Assembly (NCBI RefSeq): GCF_900105675.1
Contig: NZ_LT629786.1
Location: forward strand, 6,324,001-6,388,000
Origin: Pseudomonas synxantha
GTDB lineage: Bacteria > Pseudomonadota > Gammaproteobacteria > Pseudomonadales > Pseudomonadaceae
Direction of reading: 5' to 3'
Length of the DNA: 64,000 nt
This document shows positions 27,186 through 36,239 of this stretch, one piece after another; the stretch's first letter is position 1; every line of letters starts with the position of its first letter. The notes beneath the pieces are model-generated. The model did not search any database. It saw nothing but the letters and a program-made list of their open reading frames with translations, and had not been told where the DNA came from. The position numbers and the translations under genes were made by a program.

Positions 27186-27548
27186 ATGAGCAAGGCAGTT
27201 AAGTTGGCGCTGATGCTGACAGCAATCGCGACGGTAGCCGGGTGCCAGACGGCGCCCCAGCCCCTGTATCAATGGGAGAGCTACCAGCCGCAGGTTTACG
27301 AGTACTTCAAGGGCGAGCCCAAGGAAGCGCAGGTGGAAGCATTGGAGCGCGACTTGCAGAAGATCAACGCCAGTGGCCGCAAGGCCCCACCGGGTTACCA
27401 CGCGCACCTGGGCATGCTGTACATGAACATGGGCAAGGATGACCAGATGGTGCAGGAGTTTCGCACCGAGAAGGCCCTGTTCCCTGAGTCCGCTGCGTAC
27501 ATGGACTTTCTGCTGAAAAACGCCAAAGCCGGAGTGGCCACCAAATGA
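27186..27548 (+). CDS. DUF4810-like lipoprotein
   Basis: This 120-residue lipoprotein has a signal peptide and lipobox TVAGC (Cys20). The mature domain begins LYQWESYQPQVYEYFKG and contains a TPR-like helical hairpin (GYHAHLGMLYMNMGK). That pattern is typical of the DUF4810 family, usually found beside CsgG-like and DUF799 lipoproteins. The stop overlaps the start of the next gene by 4 bases (ATGA), so they are co-translated. Molecular role is unknown. Confidence 0.8.
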   Translation: MSKAVKLALMLTAIATVAGCQTAPQPLYQWESYQPQVYEYFKGEPKEAQVEALERDLQKINASGRKAPPGYHAHLGMLYMNMGKDDQMVQEFRTEKALFPESAAYMDFLLKNAKAGVATK

Positions 27549-28195
27549 GCCTGTTAAAACTTACCGGCGCCTTGCTGGCCCTGGCGTTGCTCGGCGGTTG
27601 TGCGGCGCCCAAGACGGTCGACTACTCGGCGTACAAACAGGCGCGGCCCAAGTCGATCCTGGTACTGCCGCCGATCAACGAGTCGCCGGAAGTGCAGGCG
27701 TCCTACAGCCTGGTGTCGCAAGTCACCTACCCGTTGGCCGAAGCCGGCTACTACGTGCTGCCGATTGCCCTGGTGGACGAAACCTTCCGCCAGAACGGCC
27801 TGACCACCGCCAATGATATCCAGGCGGTACTGCCCGCCAAGCTGCATGACATCTTCGGTGCCGACGCGGCGCTGTACATCACTGTCAGCGAGTACGGCAC
27901 CAAGTACATGCTGATCTCCAGCGACACCTCGGTGACGGCCTCGGCCAAACTGGTGGACCTGCGCACCGGCACCACCTTGTGGACCGGTACTGCACGGGCC
28001 TCCAGCGAGGAGGGCAACAACAACGGCGGCGGTCTGGTGGGCATGTTGATCACGGCGGCGGTCAAGCAGGTGATCAACAGCTCTACCGATGCGGCGCATC
28101 CGATTGCCGGTATCACCAGTGCACGCCTGCTGTCGGCAGGGCAACGCACCGGGCTGCTGTACGGCCCGCGTAACCCCAAGTACGGCACGGACTGA
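27545..28195 (+). CDS. DUF799 (GNA1162-like) lipoprotein
   Basis: This 216-residue protein has lipobox LGGC near residue 19. It shows the DUF799 features: KSILVLPPINESPEV, a periplasmic alpha/beta core with HDIFGADAALYITVSEYGTKY, and LRTGTTLWTGTARA. GNA1162-type proteins share a fold with the trans-envelope component TolB/CsgG neighbourhood and are thought to sit in the periplasm with a lipid anchor. It is third gene of the CsgG/DUF4810/DUF799 operon, overlapping the second by 4 bases. Its substrate or partner is not known. Confidence 0.8.
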   Translation: MSLLKLTGALLALALLGGCAAPKTVDYSAYKQARPKSILVLPPINESPEVQASYSLVSQVTYPLAEAGYYVLPIALVDETFRQNGLTTANDIQAVLPAKLHDIFGADAALYITVSEYGTKYMLISSDTSVTASAKLVDLRTGTTLWTGTARASSEEGNNNGGGLVGMLITAAVKQVINSSTDAAHPIAGITSARLLSAGQRTGLLYGPRNPKYGTD

Positions 28196-28218
28196 TCAGC
28201 GGCAACCGGTAAACCGCG

Positions 28219-30432
28219 TCACCTCTGACGACGGTGCTGTTGGATCAAGTCGGTGCGGGTGGCCGTGCCCATGGAGTCGCGCTGCCCGTTTACGCTGGTG
28301 CCGATGGAGCCGTTGTGCAAGGCAACGATCTCGCCCGTATCGACGCTGATCAGCGGTGAGCCAGAGGTGCCGGGTTTCTTGAAGGCGTCGTGGTAGACCG
28401 TGCCCTGATAACGGCTGTCCTGGTCGTATCCCTTGAGCGTGGTGGGTTGGCCCTTGGCATTTAGAAATGAAATGCCGAGGGCCTCTTGCCCATGGTTGGG
28501 CATAAAGACTTTCTGCCCAGGCGATGCTTGGGGGCCGGAGGCCAACTTGAGCGGCCGGAACTGCTCGGCCAAGGCTTTTTTCTCGCCGGCGGGCAAATCG
28601 ACACGCAGCTCGGCGTAGTCCAACCGCGCGTCGCCACTGAGCGGCTTGGGGTCCAGCGGTACTTTGCGCTCTACCTTCATCCGCCCGCTACTGTCTTGTT
28701 CATAACCCAGCCAAAGCTCGAGCTTGCTGCCCTTGGCCAGCGCGTCGCGCACATGTTGGTTGGTCAGCACGCTGTTGCCATCGTTGATCAGCGAGCCGGT
28801 ACCCAACGAACGGGTATGCACGCGTTCGTAGCCCCATGAGTCCCGTGTGACGCTCACTTCGCGAATATTGCCCACGGCCCTGGCCGCTGCATGCATCGGT
28901 GTGCCCTTAAGGGATGCGTTGGCGTGGTTCTGCAAGGAGAACGGCGCCTGTTGCGGCGCGGCTGTTGGCGTGGGGTGGGGCTTGTACGGTGCGACATCCG
29001 CTGGCGACGGCGGTCGTGGGGTTGGCGGTTGAGGCGTAACCCGGGCGGGTGGGGTTGGCATACGGTTCGGCTGCGAGGCTCGGCTGGTCACGTCGTCTGG
29101 CTTGATTGGCCCTTGGCTCTTGATATACAGGCCGGCTTGGCCCGAGCCGTTCAGGTCAATGGCCAGGCTGTGCTGGCGCGTGTTCGGGTCATAACCGAGC
29201 AACGCCTCGCCCGGCCGACCGCTGAAACGACGCACAAACTGCAGGTCCTTGATACCGGCGGCCTGCAGCGCTGCAGACACATCGATCTTGTCCTGCCCGC
29301 TGGTGAAATCGGTGATCAGGTCGGGGCGCTGTTGGGTCGACTCGCTGGCGTTGTTATACACAAAGGTATCCTTGCCCAGCCCACCGGTAAGGGTGTCCTG
29401 GCCCGGGCCACCGGTCAGGCGGTTATCGGCGTGGTTGCCGATAAGTCGATCAGCGCCCGTGCCGCCGATGGCATTTTCCAGGGTCACGCCTTTGGCAATG
29501 GAGACGTTGCCTTTCATGCCGCCGACATCGGAGAAGTGTTCAGCCTTCAAGTTGATGGTCTGGTCCTGATGAAACCGCGAGAAATCCAGAGTGTCGTTGC
29601 CGCCCCCATCCCACACGCTGAACACGGGCGCGTCGTCCGCTGAGTTGAGGCTGAGGAAGTCACGCCCGGTATTGGAGTTGAAGCCGTACACCGTGTCGGT
29701 GTCGCGGGTTTTGTAATTGGCGCCGTAGAGCTTTTGGATGGCCGTGATGTCGTCCATCAGCGGCGCGCTGGCATAGTGGGTTTGGCCGTTCTTGTTATGG
29801 TCATGGCCCAGGTGACCAGCCCACCAGTAACTCATCAGGCTGTAGGCGCGATTGTCCTCGGCATAGCGGGCGTTTTCAGCGTAGCTGCCGCCATTGTTGT
29901 ATTTGCCGGGGTGCATCAGCCCCAGGGTATGGCCGATCTCATGGGCCAGCAGATAGCGGCTGAAACTACCCTGAGTGAAGGGGCGATTCATGCCATCGGA
30001 CGCGAACCAGGCCTGTGTGCCATCGCTGTAGATGCCTGGATAAGACGCACGGCCCGAATGGCCGGTCTGGTTCGGGTCATTGCCCAGTAACAGTTGCCCT
30101 TTGGCCTCTGGTGCATTCTCAGTGAAGGTGATATTGGCGACATCCGCCCAAGACTGCATGGCGCGCCTGGCCTGCTCTTTTTGCGACGGGGAGAACTCGT
30201 TAGCGCCGGTGGGCGTGTTGTAGGTGGCTTGCGCGGGTGTGAAAAAACGGTAGCCGATAGGTGTGATGCCGTCTTTGTCTCGCTCTTTCCAACGATAGCC
30301 CGTTCGGGTGATCTGCTCTGCCGCTTGCTCGGTGGTGTAGGAGGGCTTGCCTGAAACGGCCCCGGTATAGCTGGGCCGCTCAGCGAATGAGGGCGGCTGA
30401 TAGCGGTGTGCGAGGGTGTTTACGGAGTTCAT
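28219..30432 (-). CDS. Serralysin (M10) metalloprotease fused to a trypsin-like serine protease
   Basis: This 737-residue protein has no Sec signal. Residues about 40-240 form a serralysin catalytic domain with zinc site H164-E-I-G-H168-TLGLM-H174 and Met-turn S198-L-M200-S-Y202. RTX repeats follow (about 323-360; GGTGADRLIG, GGPGQDTLTG, GGLGKDTF) and the M10 C-terminal domain runs to about 445. A proline-rich linker (about 452-492) leads to a second protease domain with H560 (LTNQH), D605 (ARLDYAELR) and S690 (GTSGSP), a chymotrypsin-fold triad. Serralysins leave by type I secretion using a C-terminal signal; here that end is internal. No type I exporter or inhibitor gene is adjacent. The fusion reads without interruption. 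Confidence 0.87.
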   Translation of the reverse strand: MNSVNTLAHRYQPPSFAERPSYTGAVSGKPSYTTEQAAEQITRTGYRWKERDKDGITPIGYRFFTPAQATYNTPTGANEFSPSQKEQARRAMQSWADVANITFTENAPEAKGQLLLGNDPNQTGHSGRASYPGIYSDGTQAWFASDGMNRPFTQGSFSRYLLAHEIGHTLGLMHPGKYNNGGSYAENARYAEDNRAYSLMSYWWAGHLGHDHNKNGQTHYASAPLMDDITAIQKLYGANYKTRDTDTVYGFNSNTGRDFLSLNSADDAPVFSVWDGGGNDTLDFSRFHQDQTINLKAEHFSDVGGMKGNVSIAKGVTLENAIGGTGADRLIGNHADNRLTGGPGQDTLTGGLGKDTFVYNNASESTQQRPDLITDFTSGQDKIDVSAALQAAGIKDLQFVRRFSGRPGEALLGYDPNTRQHSLAIDLNGSGQAGLYIKSQGPIKPDDVTSRASQPNRMPTPPARVTPQPPTPRPPSPADVAPYKPHPTPTAAPQQAPFSLQNHANASLKGTPMHAAARAVGNIREVSVTRDSWGYERVHTRSLGTGSLINDGNSVLTNQHVRDALAKGSKLELWLGYEQDSSGRMKVERKVPLDPKPLSGDARLDYAELRVDLPAGEKKALAEQFRPLKLASGPQASPGQKVFMPNHGQEALGISFLNAKGQPTTLKGYDQDSRYQGTVYHDAFKKPGTSGSPLISVDTGEIVALHNGSIGTSVNGQRDSMGTATRTDLIQQHRRQR

Positions 30433-30655
30433 CGTGGTTTCTCTGAATTAAAAGCCTCCAAAGCACTCAAGAAACAGACGGTTCTGACAGGGAGGCGGAC
30501 CCTCGATATGTGGTGGGTGGTGATGGCAGGTTCAGTTGGTTGTGTCTCGAAAGATGACGCAGCGAGCTGACGGCGCAATATCCGTGTTTAACCCGTAGGG
30601 AGGTTGGGCTACGTCTGATCGGTTGAACGGATCATTCATTCACGAGGTTCAGCCC

Positions 30656-32284
30656 ATGTCCCGCTCTCTGCTTTTGCTGCGTCCCGCTGCCCAAGGCTTT
30701 GCCGTTACCCTGCTGGTGATGCTGGCCGGGTGTGGACTGTCGTCGTCCCCGGATGTCGCCAAGCCTGTTGAACCGGCGCCCATCGCCGAGCTGCAAAGCG
30801 CGCCGGCCCAGGGCGCTATGGTCAAACGCATGGCGATGCCGGCACCGATGAGGGTGCGGGAAATGGCGACGATGGACTACCGCAGCGAACCTCGCGAGCA
30901 ATACGCCAACCTGCCGGACAACCCGGTGCATCGCGTCGCCGAGACCCCGGTTTCCACTTTCAGCGTCGACGTCGACACTGGCAGCTACGCCAACGTCAGG
31001 CGTTTCCTCAATCAAGGTCGCCTGCCGCCCGAAGGCGCTGTGAGACTGGAGGAAATGGTCAATTACTTCCCTTACACCTACGCGCTGCCCACCGATGGTT
31101 CACCCTTTGGCGTCACCACCGAGCTCGCCGCCACGCCCTGGAACCCGCGCACAAAATTGTTGCGCATCGGCATCAAGGCCTCCGACCGCGACGTGGCGGA
31201 CCTGGCGCCGGCCAACCTGGTGTTCCTGGTGGACGTGTCTGGCTCCATGGACCGTCGCGAAGGATTGCCGTTGGTGAAAAGCACGTTGAAATTGCTGGTG
31301 GACCAACTGCGCGATCAGGACCGCGTGTCATTGGTGGTCTATGCCGGTGAATCCCGCGTGGTGCTCAAGCCCACCTCCGGGCGTAACAAAAACACGATCC
31401 GCAACGCCATCGACCAACTTACCGCCGGTGGCTCCACCGCAGGCGCCTCCGGCATCGAGCTGGCCTATCAGATGGCCCGCGAAGGTTTTATCGACAAGGG
31501 CATCAACCGCATCCTGCTGGCCACCGATGGCGACTTCAACGTGGGCACCAGCGACTTCGACAGCCTCAAGCAAATGGCGGTCGAGCAGCGTAAAAGCGGC
31601 GTGTCCCTGACCACCCTGGGCTTTGGTGTGGATAACTACAACGAACACCTGATGGAACAACTGGCCGATGCGGGCGATGGCAATTACGCCTATATCGACA
31701 ACCTGCGTGAAGCGCGCAAGGTGCTGGTGGAGCAACTCAGCTCGACCCTGGCCGTGGTCGCCCGGGATGTGAAGTTGCAGGTGGAATTCAACCCCGCCCA
31801 GGTCAGCGAATACCGCCTGCTGGGCTATGAAAACCGTGCCTTGAAGCGTGAGGATTTCAACAACGACAAGGTCGATGCCGGTGAAATCGGCGCAGGGCAT
31901 ACGCTGACTGCGCTGTACGAAATCGTCCCCAAGGGCGAGAAGGGCTGGTTGGAGCCTTCGCGCTATGCCGCCGCGCCTGCGATTGAAGGTAAATCCGACG
32001 AGCTGGCGATGCTACGGGTGCGCTATAAACCTGCTGCGGGAGGCAACAGTCAATTGATCGAGCACCCCATCGCCAACCAGCCCACCCCAGCCAGCGAAGA
32101 CCTGCGCTTCTCAGCCGCCGTGGCCGCGTTCGCCCAACAGCTCAAGGGCGATGGCCGCTACACTGGCAACATGAGTTTGCAGGACACCGCCAAACTTGCC
32201 CGCTCGGCCCGCGGCGATGACCCGTTCGGCCTGCGCAACGAATTTGTGCAACTGGTGGAGTTGGCCCAAAGCCTCAAACCCTGA
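30656..32284 (+). CDS. YfbK-like von Willebrand factor A lipoprotein
   Basis: This is 542 residues from the ATG at 30656 (GAGG 8 bases upstream). The signal peptide and lipobox LAGC lie near residue 24. An N-terminal vWA-associated domain (PVSTFSVDVDTGSYANVRRF) is followed by a vWA domain with a complete MIDAS start D193-V-S-G-S197 and LLATDGDFNVG, then the C-terminal domain usual in this family (YKPAAGGNSQLIEHP, ending FVQLVELAQSLKP). It probably binds a divalent metal and a protein partner at the envelope. A REPIN separates it from an ECF sigma factor and membrane protein on the same strand; the three may form one regulatory unit. Confidence 0.85.
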   Translation: MSRSLLLLRPAAQGFAVTLLVMLAGCGLSSSPDVAKPVEPAPIAELQSAPAQGAMVKRMAMPAPMRVREMATMDYRSEPREQYANLPDNPVHRVAETPVSTFSVDVDTGSYANVRRFLNQGRLPPEGAVRLEEMVNYFPYTYALPTDGSPFGVTTELAATPWNPRTKLLRIGIKASDRDVADLAPANLVFLVDVSGSMDRREGLPLVKSTLKLLVDQLRDQDRVSLVVYAGESRVVLKPTSGRNKNTIRNAIDQLTAGGSTAGASGIELAYQMAREGFIDKGINRILLATDGDFNVGTSDFDSLKQMAVEQRKSGVSLTTLGFGVDNYNEHLMEQLADAGDGNYAYIDNLREARKVLVEQLSSTLAVVARDVKLQVEFNPAQVSEYRLLGYENRALKREDFNNDKVDAGEIGAGHTLTALYEIVPKGEKGWLEPSRYAAAPAIEGKSDELAMLRVRYKPAAGGNSQLIEHPIANQPTPASEDLRFSAAVAAFAQQLKGDGRYTGNMSLQDTAKLARSARGDDPFGLRNEFVQLVELAQSLKP

Positions 32285-32364
32285 TCCGGCCCGCAACAAT
32301 GTGCAAATGGGGGAGGGTGCAAGCCCTAATGCCGAACGAAATGCTCAAAGCAGCGAAGATCAAA

Positions 32365-32452
32365 TGTGGGAGGGGGCTTGCCCCCGATGGCGGTGTGTCA
32401 GCCAGCCTATTTTATCCTGACCCACCGCTATCAAGGGCAAGCCCCTCCCACA
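32365..32452. repeat. REPIN between vWA gene and ECF sigma gene
   Basis: The left arm TGTGGGAGGGGGCTTGCCCC is intact and the right arm is imperfect (CAAGGGCAAGCCCCTCCCACA). It could weaken read-through between the two genes. Confidence 0.9.
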
Positions 32453-32492
32453 GTTAGATCAGCTTCGACTGAAAGAAGGAGTTCACTATTAG

Positions 32493-33065
32493 ATGGCCGT
32501 TCCAGACGATTCACCCAGCGACGAATCGCTGCTGGCCCGCTACCGAACCGGTGACGCTGGCGCATTCGAAGCCCTGTACACGCACCACCGCCAGGGCCTG
32601 TACCGCTTTCTCATGTCCCTGTGCAACAAGGCCGAACTGGCCGAGGAAATCTACCAGGACACCTGGCTAAGCCTGATCCGCAGCAACACCCAGCCACAGG
32701 GCCGGGCGAGTTTTCGTACGTGGTTGTTCCAGATCGCCCGCAACCGCCTGATCGACCACTGGCGCAAGCACGGCATCCACAACCCCCTGCACGACAGCTA
32801 CGATGAGCAACTGCACGCCCAACCCGACAGCAGCGCCGGCCCCGAGCAACAGCTGAGCCTGAGCCGCGACCAGGCGCGCCTCGACGCCGCCCTGCAAGAC
32901 TTGCCCGAAGACCAGCGCGAAGTCTTCCTGCTGCGCCTGCACGGCGAGCTCGAAGTACCGCAGATCGCCACCCTCACCGGCGCCCCGCTGGAAACCGTAA
33001 AAAGCCGCCTGCGCTACGCCCAGCAGAAACTGCGCCGCCTGTTGGCCGAGGAGATACCCGCATGA
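32493..33065 (+). CDS. ECF-type RNA polymerase sigma factor
   Basis: This 190-residue protein has region 2 (ALYTHHRQGLYRFLMSL, AEEIYQDTWLSLIR, SFRTWLFQIARNRLIDHWR) and region 4 (LDAALQDLPEDQREVFLLRL, IATLTGAPLETVKSRLRYA), the normal make-up of a group 4 sigma factor. AAGGAG lies 11 bases before the ATG. Its stop overlaps the start of the following gene (ATGA), so that product is probably its anti-sigma factor. Target promoters are unknown; the vWA lipoprotein just upstream is a natural candidate. Confidence 0.9.
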   Translation: MAVPDDSPSDESLLARYRTGDAGAFEALYTHHRQGLYRFLMSLCNKAELAEEIYQDTWLSLIRSNTQPQGRASFRTWLFQIARNRLIDHWRKHGIHNPLHDSYDEQLHAQPDSSAGPEQQLSLSRDQARLDAALQDLPEDQREVFLLRLHGELEVPQIATLTGAPLETVKSRLRYAQQKLRRLLAEEIPA

Positions 33066-33670
33066 ACGACTCCCGACACGACCCAGACACCGACGACGGG
33101 CTGATCCAGCACTTTCGTCAACACAGCAGCGGCGAGCCGCCGGCGTCACTGGACACCTTCATCCTCAACGCCGCCCGCCGCGAAGCCCCGGCGCCGCAGC
33201 CGAGCCTGTGGCAGCGCTGGCTGCAAGCCTGCCAACGCCCGCGCTGGCAGATGGCATTCGCCACCGTCGCCGGCTTGGCGCTGATGATCGGCGTTGTCAT
33301 GCGCTCCCCCGTGCCGCAGCCCGAGATCTCCACCGCGACATTCTCCGCGCCGCGCCACGAAGAAGCCGCTCACCCGGCCCCCCAAGCCTTTTCCGCACCT
33401 GCGCCAATGGCCCGGATGGCGACGGCACCCAGGGCTGAAAGTGCCCCGGCCCAGGCTGAAATCGCTGAAGTAATGGCGGCCCCGCCAGCGGCCAAACTCA
33501 GCAAGCCTGCGCCGGGTGCATTGCCCTCCTTGGAGCAGGAGTTGCAGGCCATCGTGAAGCTGCGCGAGGCGGGAGATACCAAGGCCGCCGATGAAAAGCT
33601 GCTGGCGCTGCATAAGCGCTTTCCAAACGAAGATTTGCCGGCGCGGTTGCAGGCGTTGCAGAAGCGCTGA
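33062..33670 (+). CDS. Membrane-anchored putative anti-sigma factor
   Basis: This 202-residue protein has a cytoplasmic N-terminus (about 1-70), one membrane helix (about 78-95; FATVAGLALMIGVVM) and an Ala/Pro-rich periplasmic stretch. A C-terminal helical segment (LEQELQAIVKLREAGDTKAADEKL) resembles a half-TPR. The 4-base overlap with the ECF gene and single-helix topology suggest an anti-sigma factor that releases the sigma on an envelope signal. It lacks a recognisable zinc anti-sigma HxxxCxxC motif, so the call rests on position and topology. Confidence 0.65.
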   Translation: MNDSRHDPDTDDGLIQHFRQHSSGEPPASLDTFILNAARREAPAPQPSLWQRWLQACQRPRWQMAFATVAGLALMIGVVMRSPVPQPEISTATFSAPRHEEAAHPAPQAFSAPAPMARMATAPRAESAPAQAEIAEVMAAPPAAKLSKPAPGALPSLEQELQAIVKLREAGDTKAADEKLLALHKRFPNEDLPARLQALQKR

Positions 33671-33683
33671 ACCTGCGAAAAAA

Positions 33684-33713
33684 GCCCCAGGTCTTTTGGC
33701 CTGGGGCGTCTTC
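33684..33713 (+). terminator. Terminator after the sigma/anti-sigma pair
   Basis: GCCCCAGG (33684-33691) pairs with CCTGGGGC (33700-33707), preceded by an A-run and followed by a short T/C tail. It lies 14 bases after the stop. Confidence 0.65.
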
Positions 33714-33899
33714 ATGCGTAGGGGGCGCTTGCATTGTCTAGCTGGGTATATGTCAAAGTCTGCCAGATGCGCGATTTACCCATCTGTGTGAAATAGAACA
33801 TTTTTGGGCTGAAAAAAACACAGGGGCAAATACGCATATACTGTGCACGATGATGGTAATAGTTGTCTGATGTTGTGGCATGAGGTCTGTTGAGCGTCG

Positions 33900-34766
33900 A
33901 TGAATAAAACTGATCTACTGAACTATTTGAAAGAGACCAGTTACGCGATGACCCAAAGTGATATGGGCGAAGCTATTCTTCTCCACTTCGAACTGGTAAC
34001 GCAAAGCTATAGAAAAAAGCCGTTTTTCTACAAGACGTTGTTGAAATACGACAGGTACATGGTCGCGCTCTCTTTATTAAGCTTCAGTTATGAAGATGGT
34101 CGCGTTCCCTTGTCTAAAGTCAAGGCCTTCTGTCAGGAGCGAGGCTATCTTTCGCGCAATAGCCTGGATGCCTATTTTTCTTTTTTTTTCATCTCCGGGT
34201 ATATGCATGTTCACCTGCACAACGAAGATGGAAGGCAGCGTATTTTCGGACCGACACAAACGGCATTGTGTGAAACCGCGAGTATGCTCAAGGCGTATCT
34301 GTTGCCGTCGCAAATGATCGTGCCTTATTTGGGCCGCCAGGTGAACGCCTTAAATTCCGAAGATCTATTGCGCTATTTCTTCAGAGGCTTTTCCAAGTTG
34401 CTTGAAGCCGACTTGATGCTTGACAAACTAATGCCCGAGACAATGTGGCTCGTCAATCGAGCCGGGGGGCATCTACCCATGCTCGCGCTTTACACAGATG
34501 CAATGAGGAACGGTTCGTTACACTCTAATCAGAAAGTCTCATCCTATGTTGAGCTTTCGAAACGTTTGAGTGTTTCAAAGACGCATTTGATACGTATGGT
34601 TAAAGAAGGCGAGGTGAAAGGTTATTTTAAGTGTCACAAACATTCGGTAGAGCTGCGCCCGGTGTTTCTGGAACTGGCGCGTAAGATCATGTCAGTGCAT
34701 TTTTCTGTCGTGTGCATAAGCATTGAATTGGGCATGGATATGAAAGCCGAAAAATACGCATGCTAA
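33900..34766 (+). CDS. Unknown protein with C-terminal HTH-like segment
   Basis: This 288-residue protein is lower in GC than its neighbours. The N-terminal two thirds are helical with aromatic stretches (FYKTLLKYDRYMVALSLL, LDAYFSFFFISGYMHVHL). The C-terminal 70 residues (VELSKRLSVSKTHLIRMV then LARKIMSVHF) look like a winged or simple helix-turn-helix. I do not recognise the family. The ribosome site is weak. A membrane diguanylate cyclase follows 131 bases later and a chemoreceptor after that, so an environmental regulator is plausible. Possible transferred gene. Confidence 0.6.
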   Translation: MNKTDLLNYLKETSYAMTQSDMGEAILLHFELVTQSYRKKPFFYKTLLKYDRYMVALSLLSFSYEDGRVPLSKVKAFCQERGYLSRNSLDAYFSFFFISGYMHVHLHNEDGRQRIFGPTQTALCETASMLKAYLLPSQMIVPYLGRQVNALNSEDLLRYFFRGFSKLLEADLMLDKLMPETMWLVNRAGGHLPMLALYTDAMRNGSLHSNQKVSSYVELSKRLSVSKTHLIRMVKEGEVKGYFKCHKHSVELRPVFLELARKIMSVHFSVVCISIELGMDMKAEKYAC

Positions 34767-34897
34767 GGCTTTCGGCGTTCGGTGAACCGTCAGGCCTTTA
34801 GATGTTTGCAGATGACGGGTGACTGTGGCGGTGTAGTTGATGGGCGGCCTCAAAGATTGACGAGCATATTCGATGGTCTTGGGAAAGGAGTTTATCA

Positions 34898-35941
34898 ATG
34901 CCGGCGATTTTCAAGATTAGACCGAGAATGCGAACGCTGTTATCACCAGCAGTCATAAAAATTGAGTTGGTAGGTATATTGGCGTGGCTGGGGGCGCTTT
35001 TCATTGATTCGGTATCTGCACTGAATGTGATACACCTGTTGATCACGCTTTGCTTGTTGAGCGTTTGGTACGTTCATCGCGTGATACGCAGTTTTTTAAT
35101 GTGGAGGGTGATGGGCGGTCTTTACATTTTTGTTCTTTCAGTCGGGTTTGCCTACGTGATTCGCTCGCATATGGAGCTGCGAATATTTGCCTTGCCGTTG
35201 GCAGTGATCATTGTACTCAGCAGCGCTATCTTATTTATAACCGTTGGTGATTATTTGCTGTCCAGCGTGCAGGTCTGGCTATTGATGTGGACCCATATTG
35301 ATATCGATATATACCGCGGTCAAGAGTTGTACTTACTGTTGTTTTGCCTCTCGTCTGTGTCGATTGGCTTTACCCTGAGTTTTACTTATTTGAGAAATTT
35401 GCGCTCGGTGTTATTGGTAGAGAGTGAGATCAGGACGCTCGCCGAGACTGACTTTCTCACGTCTTTGCTGAATCGTCGCGCCTTTATGGAACTCTTCCAA
35501 AAGCTATTGGCGGATGGGCGGTACGGCTATTTCATCATGTTAGATATCGACGGCTTTAAACTGAAGAATGATCAGTACGGTCATGATGTCGGCGACAAGA
35601 TCCTGTGCGCCATGGCCAACTGCCTGAAATCAACACCGGGCAGTTACTGTGTCGGACGAATCGGTGGTGAAGAGTTCGGGGTCCTGGTGTTGGACGGCGA
35701 CGATTCGATGGTTCAGGAATACGCGTTGCGTTTATTGGGTGCTATCCGGGCCAGTGTGGCGCCCCCGCATCATTACACCTGCAGTGCAGGAATAGCGCGA
35801 TTCTCGGAAACCTCCGACATGTCGGCGGTGCTCAAGTGCGCCGATAAAAATATGTACAGGGCCAAACATAACGGCAAGGATCGCGTGTTTCAGGATGGCG
35901 AACAGGTTGGCGCACTCATGCTTCCTCTTTTTGCGCAATAA
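34898..35941 (+). CDS. Membrane-bound diguanylate cyclase (GGDEF)
   Basis: This 347-residue protein has five or six N-terminal membrane helices (about 20-165) and then a GGDEF domain with TDFLTSLLNRRAF, DIDGFKLKNDQYGHDVGD and active-site G256-G-E-E-F260. It should make c-di-GMP from GTP at the inner membrane. No RxxD inhibitory site is present five residues before GGEEF, so product inhibition may be absent. AAAGGAG lies 7 bases upstream. The sensor region is not a family I can name. The neighbour downstream is a 50-residue protein. Confidence 0.88.
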   Translation: MPAIFKIRPRMRTLLSPAVIKIELVGILAWLGALFIDSVSALNVIHLLITLCLLSVWYVHRVIRSFLMWRVMGGLYIFVLSVGFAYVIRSHMELRIFALPLAVIIVLSSAILFITVGDYLLSSVQVWLLMWTHIDIDIYRGQELYLLLFCLSSVSIGFTLSFTYLRNLRSVLLVESEIRTLAETDFLTSLLNRRAFMELFQKLLADGRYGYFIMLDIDGFKLKNDQYGHDVGDKILCAMANCLKSTPGSYCVGRIGGEEFGVLVLDGDDSMVQEYALRLLGAIRASVAPPHHYTCSAGIARFSETSDMSAVLKCADKNMYRAKHNGKDRVFQDGEQVGALMLPLFAQ

Positions 35942-35962
35942 CCTTCAAACGTGGGTGTGATC

Positions 35963-36115
35963 ATGAATATCGAGATTAACTATATTGAATCGCCGCCTTG
36001 CTACGTCTTGACGATGGGTGAACTGACTCTGATGTTTGAAACGCGTGACGAGGCGGAAGAGTTTGTTCGGTTCCTGCGCGGCTACGACGATGAAGAAGAA
36101 ATCGTCAAGGATTAG
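35963..36115 (+). CDS. 50-residue hypothetical protein
   Basis: A short frame, MNIEINYIESPPCYVLTMGE onward, ends EEEIVKD. It has a strand-turn-strand-helix look (LTLMFETRDEAEEFVRFLRG) and an acidic tail. It starts 22 bases after the diguanylate cyclase stop and keeps codon use like its neighbours, so it may be co-transcribed with it. Function is unknown. It could also be chance, but the length without a stop and the amphipathic helix argue for a real small gene. Confidence 0.5.
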   Translation: MNIEINYIESPPCYVLTMGELTLMFETRDEAEEFVRFLRGYDDEEEIVKD

Positions 36116-36239
36116 ATGGCTTCATCTGGGCGTGGAAATGGTTTAGCAACTGTTTTTTGTCGGGAGTGATCAGCGCTTTATCACTGAAGCCTCCTCGCCA
36201 ATAGGTCGGTGCATCTTTTAAATAACCTGAGCACATGCA

